Positions 19,297 through 27,333 of a stretch of 64,000 bases of DNA are shown one piece after another. The notes below the pieces were generated by a model. It searched no databases. It saw only the letters and a list, made by a program, of their open reading frames with translations, and was not told the origin of the DNA. Positions within the stretch are counted from its first letter, which is position 1. The number at the start of each line of letters is the position of its first letter. The position numbers were made by a program, and so were the translations under genes. This stretch comes from Pontibacter fetidus (GTDB lineage Bacteria > Bacteroidota > Bacteroidia > Cytophagales > Hymenobacteraceae): contig NZ_JAAEAA010000001.1 in the NCBI RefSeq assembly GCF_010119545.1, positions 186,001-250,000 on the forward strand. The letters run 5' to 3'.

Positions 19297-20418
19297 ATGG
19301 GAGAAAATCAGCAACTATACGAAGTAGCTTTAACTCAATTGCATGGAATTGGTCCGCAGATGACACGCCAACTGGTAAGTTACTGCGGCTCACCACATGC
19401 CGTATTTCATGCCCCGCCGGGAAAACTGCAGAAAATTCCGGGGATTGGCCCGGCCGCTTATAAAAACATAACGCAAGGCGCAAAACAAGCTTTGTTGCAG
19501 GCTGAAGAGTTGCTGAAAAAGGCCGAAGAACATGAAGTGCAGCTACTGTTTTATACTTCGCCAAAGTACCCCGACCGACTGAAGCAGATCGCCGATGCTC
19601 CTACCCTTTTATACTTTAGAGGTAACGGCAACCTGAACCAGCGTCGCATTATTTCTATAGTTGGTACGCGCCAGGTTAGCAACTATGGCCAGGCTATGAC
19701 CGAAAAAATTGTGGCTGATCTGGCTCCTTATAATGTGCTTATAGTTAGTGGCTTGGCTTATGGCGTAGATATTGTTTCGCACAGGGCAGCATTGCAGGCA
19801 GGTTTGCCAACTATAGGCGTAATGGCCAGCGGACCAGATATCGTTTACCCGGCAGTTCACCGCAAGTATGCAGAACGAATGCTAACGCAAGGCGGCTTGT
19901 TATCTGAAAGCACATTTGGCACCAAACCCGATGCCCCACGCTTCCCGGCACGCAACCGAATTATAGCTGGTATGAGTGACTGTACTATAATTGTGGAAGC
20001 AACACTTAAAAGCGGAACACTCATTACCGCAGACTTAGCCCATGGCTATGACAAAGAAGTAATGGCAGTGCCGGGCAATGTAACTTCTCCGGTCTCCGAA
20101 GGGCCAAACCATCTGATTAAAAATCATAAAGCAGCTATTTATACATCGGTGCAGGATCTGGTGGAACTACTGAATTGGGACCTGGAAGATGAGACACAGG
20201 CCCGAAAATTGCGAAATCAAGTCTTCTCACCTGAAGAATACACACAAGACGAAATCAAAGTGCTGACATTGTTAGTACAAACGCAGGACGAGCACATGGA
20301 CAACATCAGCTGGAAGACGCAGATACCTGTAAGTCTACTGGCCTCGGTGCTATTAACGCTGGAGTTTAAAGGTATGGTAAAGGCCATGCCGGGTAAACGG
20401 TTTGGGTTGATAAGGTAG
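19297..20418 (+). CDS. dprA: DNA-processing protein DprA
   Basis: A 373-aa protein that protects incoming single-stranded DNA and loads RecA during natural transformation. N-terminal helix-hairpin-helix repeats (LHGIGPQMTRQL, KIPGIGPAAYK) precede the Rossmann-fold domain with ISIVGTRQVSNYG, IVSGLAYGVDI and FPARNRIIAGMSD-IVEA-KSGTLITA. The C-terminal winged helix (about 310-373) is present. The protein is complete and apparently functional. It is the only competence-related gene in the window, which matters for the DNA-uptake reading of the CTATAG palindrome. Confidence 0.96.
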   Translation: MGENQQLYEVALTQLHGIGPQMTRQLVSYCGSPHAVFHAPPGKLQKIPGIGPAAYKNITQGAKQALLQAEELLKKAEEHEVQLLFYTSPKYPDRLKQIADAPTLLYFRGNGNLNQRRIISIVGTRQVSNYGQAMTEKIVADLAPYNVLIVSGLAYGVDIVSHRAALQAGLPTIGVMASGPDIVYPAVHRKYAERMLTQGGLLSESTFGTKPDAPRFPARNRIIAGMSDCTIIVEATLKSGTLITADLAHGYDKEVMAVPGNVTSPVSEGPNHLIKNHKAAIYTSVQDLVELLNWDLEDETQARKLRNQVFSPEEYTQDEIKVLTLLVQTQDEHMDNISWKTQIPVSLLASVLLTLEFKGMVKAMPGKRFGLIR

Positions 20419-20452
20419 TTTGATTGTTATAGCTATTGCCCTCGCTCGCGCG

Positions 20453-20602
20453 TCCCACGAGTGTAAGCTATTTGGTGGGGTCCCGCCACTTTATAATATA
20501 ACCATAAACTTATAGTCAAACTATAAAAGTATGGCTTTCACGAACTATAAATTTAAGCGCCAGAGTCCTCGGGTAACCCACACTCGCGGGACGCGAGCGA
20601 GT
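20453..20602. repeat. GC-rich imperfect inverted repeat around an AT-rich loop
   Basis: CTCGCTCGCGCGTCCCACG at the left and CGGGACGCGAGCGAG at the right are reverse complements with small differences. They bracket about 100 nt of AT-rich sequence containing half-sites of the CTATAG palindrome. The GC content is far above the surrounding intergenic DNA, suggesting a mobile or structured RNA element. No protein is credible here. Confidence 0.65.
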
Positions 20603-20657
20603 TCTGCATGCTTGGGAAAGAGAAAACAATCATCCATTACCAACCAACAATCAAAAA

Positions 20658-20688
20658 CTCTTAACTTTCAACTTTCAACTCTTAACTA
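20658..20688. repeat. Low-complexity intergenic word block CTCTTAACTTTCAAC
   Basis: Reshuffled copies of TTAACTTTCAAC and CTCTTAAC lie just upstream of the aminotransferase start. The block is nearly the reverse complement of 26025-26055, upstream of thyA. Confidence 0.7.
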
Positions 20689-20694
20689 TACTAA

Positions 20695-21519
20695 ATGCTG
20701 CTTTACAACGGCGACTTTATTCCAGAATCAGAACTGAAACTGCCACTAACAAATCGGGCCTTTCAGTTTAATGATGGCTTTTTTGAGACGGTTATAGTTG
20801 CGAACGGAAAACTAAGATTCTGGGATGACTACGTGGCGCGTATGCAGGCTGCGGCAAATGTTTTAAAGTTAGAATTGCCTCAAACTATAGTTTCAGGTGA
20901 CTTGGATGAACAGCTGTTACAGCTGGCTGAGACAAATAATGCTGCAAACTATGGCCGATTGAAAATGAAACTATGGCGTCGCGGCTGCGGACTATATACG
21001 CCCGAAACTAACCAAGCCGACTGGCTGGCAACTATAGTTCCGGTTACTCCTGCTCCAACAACTCCCCTGCAAATTGGCATCTGCGAAACTATAACTACCA
21101 ACTTTAGCCCCTTCTCCTTTTTTAAAGGCCCAAATGCGCTGCTGTATGTAATGGCGGGTATCGAGAAAAAAGAAAAAGGGTTCGATGATATGCTGTTGTT
21201 AAACCGACAGAATCAGGTTTCAGAACTTATCTCTTCTAATATTTTCTGGCTTAAAGAAGAAGTATTGTTTACTCCGGCAATCGAAACCGGTTGTGTAAAG
21301 GGAATTGTCAGGCAGAATATACTTCGTTGGGCGAACAAAGCAGATATAAAAACAAAAGAAGTATATTTTGACGCTGCCAGTTTACTAAAAACAGATGCTA
21401 TTTTTAGTTGTAATGTTACAGGCATCCGGAGTATAGCAAGTATAAATGGCAAAGCTGTAAGTATAGATGAAGGTTTTGTAACGAAACTTCGTGCGGAATT
21501 AGGATTTTTAAGTCAATAA
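20695..21519 (+). CDS. pabC: Class IV aminotransferase, probably 4-amino-4-deoxychorismate lyase
   Basis: A 274-aa PLP enzyme of the BCAT/PabC fold. NRAFQFNDGFFETVIVANG is the N-terminal signature. RLKMKLWRRG is typical of the family. A Lys near residue 144 (SFFKGPNALLY) fits the Schiff-base lysine, and GFDDMLLLN-VSE-SSNIF follows the G-D-E-x-L..E..N-x-F pattern. As PabC it would release pyruvate from aminodeoxychorismate to give p-aminobenzoate. A pabB homologue lies at 58.6 kb, which supports this over D-amino-acid or branched-chain aminotransferase. It ends at a strong terminator shared with the convergent SusC gene. Confidence 0.8.
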   Translation: MLLYNGDFIPESELKLPLTNRAFQFNDGFFETVIVANGKLRFWDDYVARMQAAANVLKLELPQTIVSGDLDEQLLQLAETNNAANYGRLKMKLWRRGCGLYTPETNQADWLATIVPVTPAPTTPLQIGICETITTNFSPFSFFKGPNALLYVMAGIEKKEKGFDDMLLLNRQNQVSELISSNIFWLKEEVLFTPAIETGCVKGIVRQNILRWANKADIKTKEVYFDAASLLKTDAIFSCNVTGIRSIASINGKAVSIDEGFVTKLRAELGFLSQ

Positions 21520-21520
21520 A

Positions 21521-21549
21521 AAAAGCACAGGCAGGGTACCTGTGCTTTT
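21521..21549. terminator. Bidirectional rho-independent terminator
   Basis: Perfect 11-bp stem (AAAAGCACAGG / CCTGTGCTTTT) with a 7-nt loop between convergent genes; A-rich on one side and T-rich on the other. Confidence 0.85.
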
Positions 21550-21570
21550 CTGTGAGATAAATCAAAATTG

Positions 21571-24213
21571 TTAAATGTCCAGTTTAAGGCCTAAACTATA
21601 GGTTGCCGGGTTAGAGTATTGTCCGTTATCTACACCGTTTATTACTTCCGGGTCCTGGCCTTTATACTTGGTTAATACCAGTGCATTTTGAGCAGTTGCC
21701 GTTAAGCTCATATTTACTTTATCCTTCCAGAGATTACCAACATGGTAGCCCAACTGTATATATTCCAGTTTTATAAAAGAAGCATTTTCAAGGAAATGTG
21801 TTGAACGCAGTTGCGGAAACAAAAACCCGTCTTTTAAATAACTGCCAGCTGCATTCATAAGATACGAATCGTTCTCAGTAGCCAGAAAATAGCCAGTTCT
21901 TTGTTCTAAGGCGTTGAAAACATAATTGCCTGTGCTACCTCTGAATAACAAGCCCATACTTAATTTTTTATAGGTCAGATCAGAGCTAACGCTTAGCAAA
22001 AGTTTAGGGTCGGGTGAGTTTTTTTCAGATAGTATATAGGCGCCATTCTGACTACGTTTATATGTGTCCGCTATTGGGCGGCCGTTATTGTCATATGCAT
22101 GCTCGTATAACCTGAACGTGTTTACTGGCTGCCCCGGTCTGCTTATGAAATAAGCATAACCGCTATAATTGGGGCTATAACTTATTCCATTCATACCGTT
22201 ATGCATTTTAGTAAGGTTTGTGGTGTTATAGCTTATAGTTGTACCTACACCCCACTCAAACTGTTCATTAGAGACCAATTTATACTGCATGGCTGCTTCT
22301 AAACCGGAAGAAGTAAAGTCAGCTACATTTGCCAGGTAGTATTCATAGCCGGTTTGCCTGCTTACACCCACCGGATGGATCACGCCTTTTACTTTTGATC
22401 TGGTGTATGAAAGTTTACCATGTAATTTGTCATCCAATAAACCAAAGCTTGCGCCAAGGTTTAGTTTTATAATGTTCTCAGGCTTTAAATCAGGATCAAC
22501 TAATGTTCCATAATACGGGCTTGTTGAGGGTGCGCTTTCAACAAATGCCAAGCTGTTATCATTTTTAAAGGAAGAAAGATTACCATACAAGTTAAGGCTG
22601 GTGAATGACGACTGTTCAACCATAAAGTTTTCTTTCAGCAGGTTCCAGTGGCCACCAACAGCAATGTTAAACATGTTGTTTCCGGATACCAGGTTAGATT
22701 CCCTCACGCTGCTAAATGCCAGGTCTGCTCCATACTTCGATTTGTGCAACAGCGATACCTTTCCGAATAAATTTCGTGTCTGGCGTTCGGTTTTATACTT
22801 TTGCCACCAGCTGCTGGTACCGTTATACATCCATTCGCGGTAATTTTGAACTCTCTTTATAGTTGCATCAGCAACACCGGCCAAGATACTGATGTCGCTT
22901 TGCAGTAGCTGCTCCGGATGTTCGTAAACTATAAACGCTTCGGTAAACCTGTTTTTTGTACCCCTGTCAAAATCCTGGAGCATTATGCTGCCATTACGAG
23001 CTTCTAAAGCAGCCAGCTTTTCATCTACACTTAGCTTATATGCATTATCTGTAGCCTGGTAACTATAGCGCAAATTTAATTTCAGGGCAGGCAACGGATG
23101 GAATTTGTATTGCAGGTGTGCACTTCCAGCCATCGTGTTATTTTCATCAGTCAGGTGCTGCTGCTCCAGTAAACTAAGCGGATTTAGCGGGGAATAGCTG
23201 GCTGCTTTACCGTTCTCGTCCAGGTAAGCAAAATAATTACCGTATTGGTTATCCTGGTAAACCGGTTGGGTCGGGTCAAAAATTAATGCGTTGTAAATTA
23301 AATCTGGTTGCGCCAGCCTGCTATCCTGCTGTGCTCCTCCCAGGTTCAGGTTAAGCTTTAAATGGTCTTGCAGAAAACTCGGGTTTAGAGCCAGGCCCAG
23401 TGTATTTCTTTTGCTTTGTGTTGTCTTAAGAATGCCCTGTTGGTTTTGGTGCCCTGCTGAGATACGGAAAGGCACCGCTTTAAGTATAGACCCGGACAGG
23501 CTAAGGTGCTGGTCGTGGCTATAGGCATTGCGGTAGATAACATCCTGCCAGTCGGTGCTATAGTTACCAAGCAGGTTTGCCTCCTCCGGGTATTCCTTCT
23601 CTACTACTTCCCTGAGCTGATCAGCAGAGAGTACATCGGCCTTTTTGCGGAGCACCGATATGGCTGCAGTGGAAGTATACTGTACCCGAATTCTGTCGCT
23701 TTTATGGGTTTGCTTTGTGTTTATAAAAAGTACCCCATTTGTTGCCCTACTCCCATACACTGCTAACGTGGCATCGTCTTTTGCGAAGGTAACCGAGGCA
23801 ATATCAGAAGGATTTATAAAGTTAAGTACACCGGTAAAAAATGATGTTTGCTGACTGTTAACAGGTACGCCATCCAATAAAATAAGTGGTTGGTTGCTAC
23901 CTGTTATAGAAGTAATGTTATGTACCCGTATCTGTGTCCCGGCCCCAGGCTGTCCGCCCTGCGCTGATAACTGTAGCCCTGCAAATTTCCCCGTAAATAA
24001 TTGCTCCGAATTGGAGATTAACCCTTTGTTAAAATCAATTGCTGTGAGGCTTTGAGCTTTCCTCCGAAGGTCCTGATAACGTGCATCAGAATAGAGAACC
24101 GAAAGGGAATCGGATGGTAATTGTTGTGCTGTAACTGTAAGTCCGGCGAGCAGAAATCCAAACGTAATACTGCCAAGCCTTACAGGCTTATAGTTGCGTA
24201 AAGTTTGTTTCAA
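21571..24213 (-). CDS. Orphan SusC/RagA-like TonB-dependent outer-membrane receptor
   Basis: An 880-aa outer-membrane protein. A signal peptide ends near TVTAQQ. The plug domain shows the SusC hallmarks GKFAGLQ, GGQPGAGTQIRV, QPLILLDGVPV and NPSDIASVTFAKDDATLAVYGSRATNGV. The remaining residues, about 180-880, form the beta barrel, ending in YSLGLKLDI with a final aromatic-poor strand. It lacks the N-terminal carboxypeptidase-like domain of most SusC proteins, is shorter than usual, and has no SusD gene beside it. The substrate is unknown. One AACTATAGTT lies 3 nt upstream of the start region. Confidence 0.88.
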   Translation of the reverse strand: MKQTLRNYKPVRLGSITFGFLLAGLTVTAQQLPSDSLSVLYSDARYQDLRRKAQSLTAIDFNKGLISNSEQLFTGKFAGLQLSAQGGQPGAGTQIRVHNITSITGSNQPLILLDGVPVNSQQTSFFTGVLNFINPSDIASVTFAKDDATLAVYGSRATNGVLFINTKQTHKSDRIRVQYTSTAAISVLRKKADVLSADQLREVVEKEYPEEANLLGNYSTDWQDVIYRNAYSHDQHLSLSGSILKAVPFRISAGHQNQQGILKTTQSKRNTLGLALNPSFLQDHLKLNLNLGGAQQDSRLAQPDLIYNALIFDPTQPVYQDNQYGNYFAYLDENGKAASYSPLNPLSLLEQQHLTDENNTMAGSAHLQYKFHPLPALKLNLRYSYQATDNAYKLSVDEKLAALEARNGSIMLQDFDRGTKNRFTEAFIVYEHPEQLLQSDISILAGVADATIKRVQNYREWMYNGTSSWWQKYKTERQTRNLFGKVSLLHKSKYGADLAFSSVRESNLVSGNNMFNIAVGGHWNLLKENFMVEQSSFTSLNLYGNLSSFKNDNSLAFVESAPSTSPYYGTLVDPDLKPENIIKLNLGASFGLLDDKLHGKLSYTRSKVKGVIHPVGVSRQTGYEYYLANVADFTSSGLEAAMQYKLVSNEQFEWGVGTTISYNTTNLTKMHNGMNGISYSPNYSGYAYFISRPGQPVNTFRLYEHAYDNNGRPIADTYKRSQNGAYILSEKNSPDPKLLLSVSSDLTYKKLSMGLLFRGSTGNYVFNALEQRTGYFLATENDSYLMNAAGSYLKDGFLFPQLRSTHFLENASFIKLEYIQLGYHVGNLWKDKVNMSLTATAQNALVLTKYKGQDPEVINGVDNGQYSNPATYSLGLKLDI

Positions 24214-24279
24214 GTTAACTATAGTTAGGTGGAAAGTTAAGGCTAAAGTTATAGAATATATTTTAAAGTATATATAACA

Positions 24280-24311
24280 AAGAAAGCACCGGCTAACGTC
24301 GGTGCTTTCTT
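24280..24311 (-). terminator. Rho-independent terminator of the MBL-fold gene
   Basis: Stem AAGAAAGCACC / GGTGCTTTCTT with a 10-nt loop, 20 nt past the stop of the minus-strand hydrolase and ahead of the SusC-like gene. Confidence 0.75.
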
Positions 24312-24330
24312 TTAAAGTATAAAGTTTAGC

Positions 24331-25128
24331 TTACTTCTTCTTAACTTCTGCAGCCTTATTCTTTGCTGCTTCAGGATACCAGTTGCGCAACCTCACTTCA
24401 ATATTCTTATCCTGGTCGTTAACCATTTTCTTAAAAGCTTCCACATCAGCCAGGCCATCGGTGCCGCGGTAATGGTATGGGTAAATTACTTTCGGTTTAA
24501 ACTCTAATACGCCGCTCGCTGCCTGGTTTATATCCATAGTATAAGGTAAGTTCATACTTACAAAAGCTACATCAACGTTCTTAAGGGCACGCATTTCAGG
24601 TATGTCTTCAGTGTCACCGGAAATGTATACATTTTTGCCGCCTATGTTCAGTATATAACCATTTCCACGGCCTTTTACATGTTTAGCATCCGCAGCTTCA
24701 GGCAGGTTATACATTGGTATGGCTGCAATCGGAATGCCCAGTTGGTTGGTGCTTTGCCCGTTGCTTATTACAACAGCCTGGCTTTTATACTTTTCAGGTA
24801 ACTGATCGGCTACTGCCTGTGGCACTACCATTTTTATACCTTCCAAAGTCAGTCCGTCCAGCGTTTTGGTGTCCAGGTGATCCGGGTGGATGTCTGTTAT
24901 AAGTACAAGATCGGGTTTGGCAATGCCTTTGTATAGTTCTGAGCCGCCATACGGGTCTACATAAATAGTTTTGCCATTCCATTGCAGCACCAGCGAACCA
25001 TGCGTTATTGGCTGAATCTTGAGTTGTCCTTTGTTGGTCTTAACCATGTCAGGCTTAACTGTAGGCTGTGCATTTACCTGTAGTATAGCTAGCCCCAGCA
25101 GTAAAGTAAAAAAAGCTTTTAATTTCAT
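24331..25128 (-). CDS. Exported metallo-beta-lactamase-fold hydrolase (UlaG-like)
   Basis: A 265-aa protein with a signal peptide ending LQVNAQ. The MBL fold resembles the COG2220/UlaG group: SLVLQWNGKTIYVDPYGG, LITDIHPDHLDT, VYISGDTEDIPEMRAL and the late YPYHYRGTDG. The metal motif reads D-x-H-x-D-H, with Asp where the first His usually stands; the other ligands are in place, so a changed or single-metal site is possible. The periplasmic substrate is unknown. Monocistronic, with its own terminator. Confidence 0.85.
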   Translation of the reverse strand: MKLKAFFTLLLGLAILQVNAQPTVKPDMVKTNKGQLKIQPITHGSLVLQWNGKTIYVDPYGGSELYKGIAKPDLVLITDIHPDHLDTKTLDGLTLEGIKMVVPQAVADQLPEKYKSQAVVISNGQSTNQLGIPIAAIPMYNLPEAADAKHVKGRGNGYILNIGGKNVYISGDTEDIPEMRALKNVDVAFVSMNLPYTMDINQAASGVLEFKPKVIYPYHYRGTDGLADVEAFKKMVNDQDKNIEVRLRNWYPEAAKNKAAEVKKK

Positions 25129-25218
25129 AGTATAAAGTGGTTAGTGAATACAACTATAAAGTATAAACGCAGCTTTTTGTTTACGCTATTTTTCCTACAT
25201 CAGGCAACAGACTATAAA

Positions 25219-26013
25219 TTATACAGCCACCGGCGCTTTAATAGCCGGGTGCGGGTTATAGTTTACCAATTCAAAGTCTTCATACTTAAAGCCGAAGATA
25301 TCTTTTACCTCTGGGTTAATAACCATAGTTGGCAACTGCCGCGGCTCGCGGGTAAGCTGTAGTTGGGCTTGTTCTAAGTGGTTGGTATATAAATGTGTGT
25401 CGCCGCCGGTCCAGATAAACTCTCCCGGCTCCAACCCGGTTACCTGTGCCATCATTAAAACTAATAACGCATACGAAGCAATGTTAAACGGAACGCCTAA
25501 AAATACATCGGCGGATCGCTGGTATAGTTGGCAGCAAAGTTTGCCTTCGGCTACGTAAAACTGGTAAAACGCGTGGCAAGGTGGCAGCTTCATGTTTTCG
25601 ATTTCGGCTACGTTCCAGGCGCTAACTATAATTCTTCTGGAATCCGGGTTGTTCTTCAGTTGGTTTACAACCTGCGTGATCTGGTCGATGTGGCGGCCAT
25701 CAGGGGTTGGCCAGCTGCGCCATTGCGAACCATAAACCGGACCTAAGTTACCATTCTCGTCAGCCCATTCATCCCAGATGCTCACGCCATTCTCTTTCAG
25801 GTACGCAATATTGGTCTCCCCTTTTAAAAACCAGAGCAGCTCATGAATGATAGACTTTAAGTGTACTTTTTTTGTAGTCACCAACGGAAAGCCATCGGCC
25901 AGGTTAAAGCGCATCTGGTAACCAAAAACGCTCAGGGTACCTGTTCCGGTTCTGTCTTCTTTCTTCACCCCATTGTCCAGGATGTGCTGCATCAGGTCTA
26001 AATATTGCTTCAT
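25219..26013 (-). CDS. thyA: Thymidylate synthase
   Basis: A 264-aa enzyme that methylates dUMP with methylenetetrahydrofolate to give dTMP and dihydrofolate. Signatures: [26 protein letters not shown] helix ([15 protein letters not shown]), [12 protein letters not shown] with the catalytic Cys near residue 144, [21 protein letters not shown], and the C-terminal [12 protein letters not shown] that closes the active site. It is complete. No folA follows it within the 205 bp before the next upstream gene. A low-complexity word block lies just before the ATG. Confidence 0.97.
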   Translation of the reverse strand: MKQYLDLMQHILDNGVKKEDRTGTGTLSVFGYQMRFNLADGFPLVTTKKVHLKSIIHELLWFLKGETNIAYLKENGVSIWDEWADENGNLGPVYGSQWRSWPTPDGRHIDQITQVVNQLKNNPDSRRIIVSAWNVAEIENMKLPPCHAFYQFYVAEGKLCCQLYQRSADVFLGVPFNIASYALLVLMMAQVTGLEPGEFIWTGGDTHLYTNHLEQAQLQLTREPRQLPTMVINPEVKDIFGFKYEDFELVNYNPHPAIKAPVAV

Positions 26014-26024
26014 GGTAAAGTATG

Positions 26025-26055
26025 GCTATAGTTAAGAGTTGAAAGTTAAGAGTTA
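26025..26055. repeat. Low-complexity word block GTTAAGAGTTGAAAG
   Basis: Near reverse complement of the block at 20658-20688. It begins in a CTATAG site and sits in the thyA leader. Confidence 0.7.
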
Positions 26056-26083
26056 AATTCAGCGTATCAAACGCAAAAAACAA

Positions 26084-26114
26084 AAAAGCCTGCTGCGCTT
26101 GGCAGAAGGCTTTT
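26084..26114 (-). terminator. Rho-independent terminator
   Basis: Stem AAAAGCCT / AGGCTTTT with an inner CTGC/GCAG pairing, just downstream of the small Cys-x-Met protein gene on the minus strand. It also resembles an attenuator position for thyA. Confidence 0.65.
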
Positions 26115-26135
26115 ATTGGAACTATAAAACTATAG

Positions 26136-26405
26136 TTACTTGTTCGCTTTCGTTTCTTTGGTTGTTTTAGAAGCATCAGCTTTTGCATCTTTCTTCATGC
26201 AGCAAGAGGGCGTTTTACCGGCTTCGGCTGTGGCGCCTTTCATGTGGCAGCTTTCAGCAGTAGCAGCAGTTTTTTTACCTTTTTTGCCTGATTTATCTTT
26301 ATCAGTATGCTCCATTTTGCACTTACCGCCTTCGCAGGCAAATGCTGGGGCTGCACCGGCGCCTAAAAAGCCTGCCATGGCTAAAACAAGGACTAACTTT
26401 TTCAT
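26136..26405 (-). CDS. Small secreted Cys-x-Met, Lys/Ala-rich protein of unknown function
   Basis: An 89-aa protein with a clear signal peptide (MKKLVLVLAMAGFLGAGAAPAFA). The mature 66 residues are Lys, Ala and Thr rich and look disordered. Five Cys occur in three clusters (CEGGKC, SCHM, SCCM), and each cluster contains a C-x-M triplet (CKM, CHM, CCM) with His nearby. That pattern fits a soft-metal (Cu+ or Ag+) binding peptide, but this is inference. The gene is alone, between thyA and a divergent coiled-coil gene, with a terminator downstream. I do not recognise a named family. Confidence 0.75.
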   Translation of the reverse strand: MKKLVLVLAMAGFLGAGAAPAFACEGGKCKMEHTDKDKSGKKGKKTAATAESCHMKGATAEAGKTPSCCMKKDAKADASKTTKETKANK

Positions 26406-26591
26406 GATATCTGAATTATGGTGATTTATCTGATAGAATTACAGGAGTAAAGATAACTGATTTACGCTATATTCAAAATGATGTTCATCAGTTTACAAAA
26501 ATACTGCCTGTACCATTAACAAAAAATAAATCGGGCTTTATCCAATATGCTTCTCATATTTGCGTGTAATAACATAGCAAGCATACAAACC

Positions 26592-27188
26592 ATGAAGAAA
26601 AAACTCCTAACGCTGGGCCTGATGTGTACTATGTTGATGAATGTACAGGCCCAGGACACTCCCACACCTGAAAAAGCAAAAGCGCAGGAAGACAAAATTG
26701 CCCGCCTGATGAGCGAACGCGAACAACTGGTGTTAGAATATCAGTACCTGAACCAGCAGAATAACAGTTTTTGGGGAAACAAATCTAAAAAGGACCTGCT
26801 CAGTATTGTTGATACGCTGAAAGAGATCATTAAAAAAGACTCGGAACTGATTGCCGCAGTAAAGGAGGCCAGTATAAAAAAGATTGCCGCTACCACCGTA
26901 GAAACCCAGCGAACCGGCAAGCAAACTATAGCTGACGAGCGCCAGATAAACGATCGGATAGAAGGCTTACAAAGCCAGATTAGCTCGCTGCAGAGCCAGG
27001 TTAAAAAACGTGAACGAACTATAAAAGACCTGGAAGTGCAGGTAAATGAGGCTGATGAAAAACGCTACGGTAAAGATAAAGTAATTACAGTGCTGGCTAT
27101 CGTGGCTGCTATACTTTTGTTCTATGCAATTGTGCTGCAGGTAAGGTTGAATAAGGCCAAAAGCAAGGTGCGTAAAAAGAAAGCTTAA
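26592..27188 (+). CDS. Secreted coiled-coil protein with C-terminal membrane anchor
   Basis: A 198-aa protein of no family I recognise. The start is set at the ATG of MKKKLLTLGLMCTMLMNVQAQ, a good signal peptide; upstream in-frame codons to 26547 are probably leader. Residues about 25-165 are predicted coiled coil from heptad-like spacing (LMSEREQLVLEYQYL, IEGLQSQISSLQSQVKKRERTI). One transmembrane helix (VITVLAIVAAILLFYAIVL) is followed by a Lys/Arg-rich tail, so most of the protein is periplasmic with a short cytosolic end. A possible structural or scaffold role is inference. Confidence 0.78.
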   Translation: MKKKLLTLGLMCTMLMNVQAQDTPTPEKAKAQEDKIARLMSEREQLVLEYQYLNQQNNSFWGNKSKKDLLSIVDTLKEIIKKDSELIAAVKEASIKKIAATTVETQRTGKQTIADERQINDRIEGLQSQISSLQSQVKKRERTIKDLEVQVNEADEKRYGKDKVITVLAIVAAILLFYAIVLQVRLNKAKSKVRKKKA

Positions 27189-27291
27189 ACTATAGTTTTA
27201 GGGTATAAATTCGGAATTAAAAACCGCATAATTTATGTTATAGGTTGCTTGCCTTTTAGCTTGCACACGTATACAAATGCTAACACAAGGC

Positions 27292-27325
27292 AAAGGCTGG
27301 CGTTACTATACCAGCCTTTATTTTT
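27292..27325 (+). terminator. Rho-independent terminator or attenuator directly ahead of the helicase gene
   Basis: Stem AAAGGCTGG / CCAGCCTTT with a 10-nt loop and a T-run, ending 9 nt before the helicase ATG and about 100 nt after the coiled-coil gene. Because it is so close to the next start, it could attenuate helicase expression. Confidence 0.75.
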
Positions 27326-27333
27326 TGACATAG

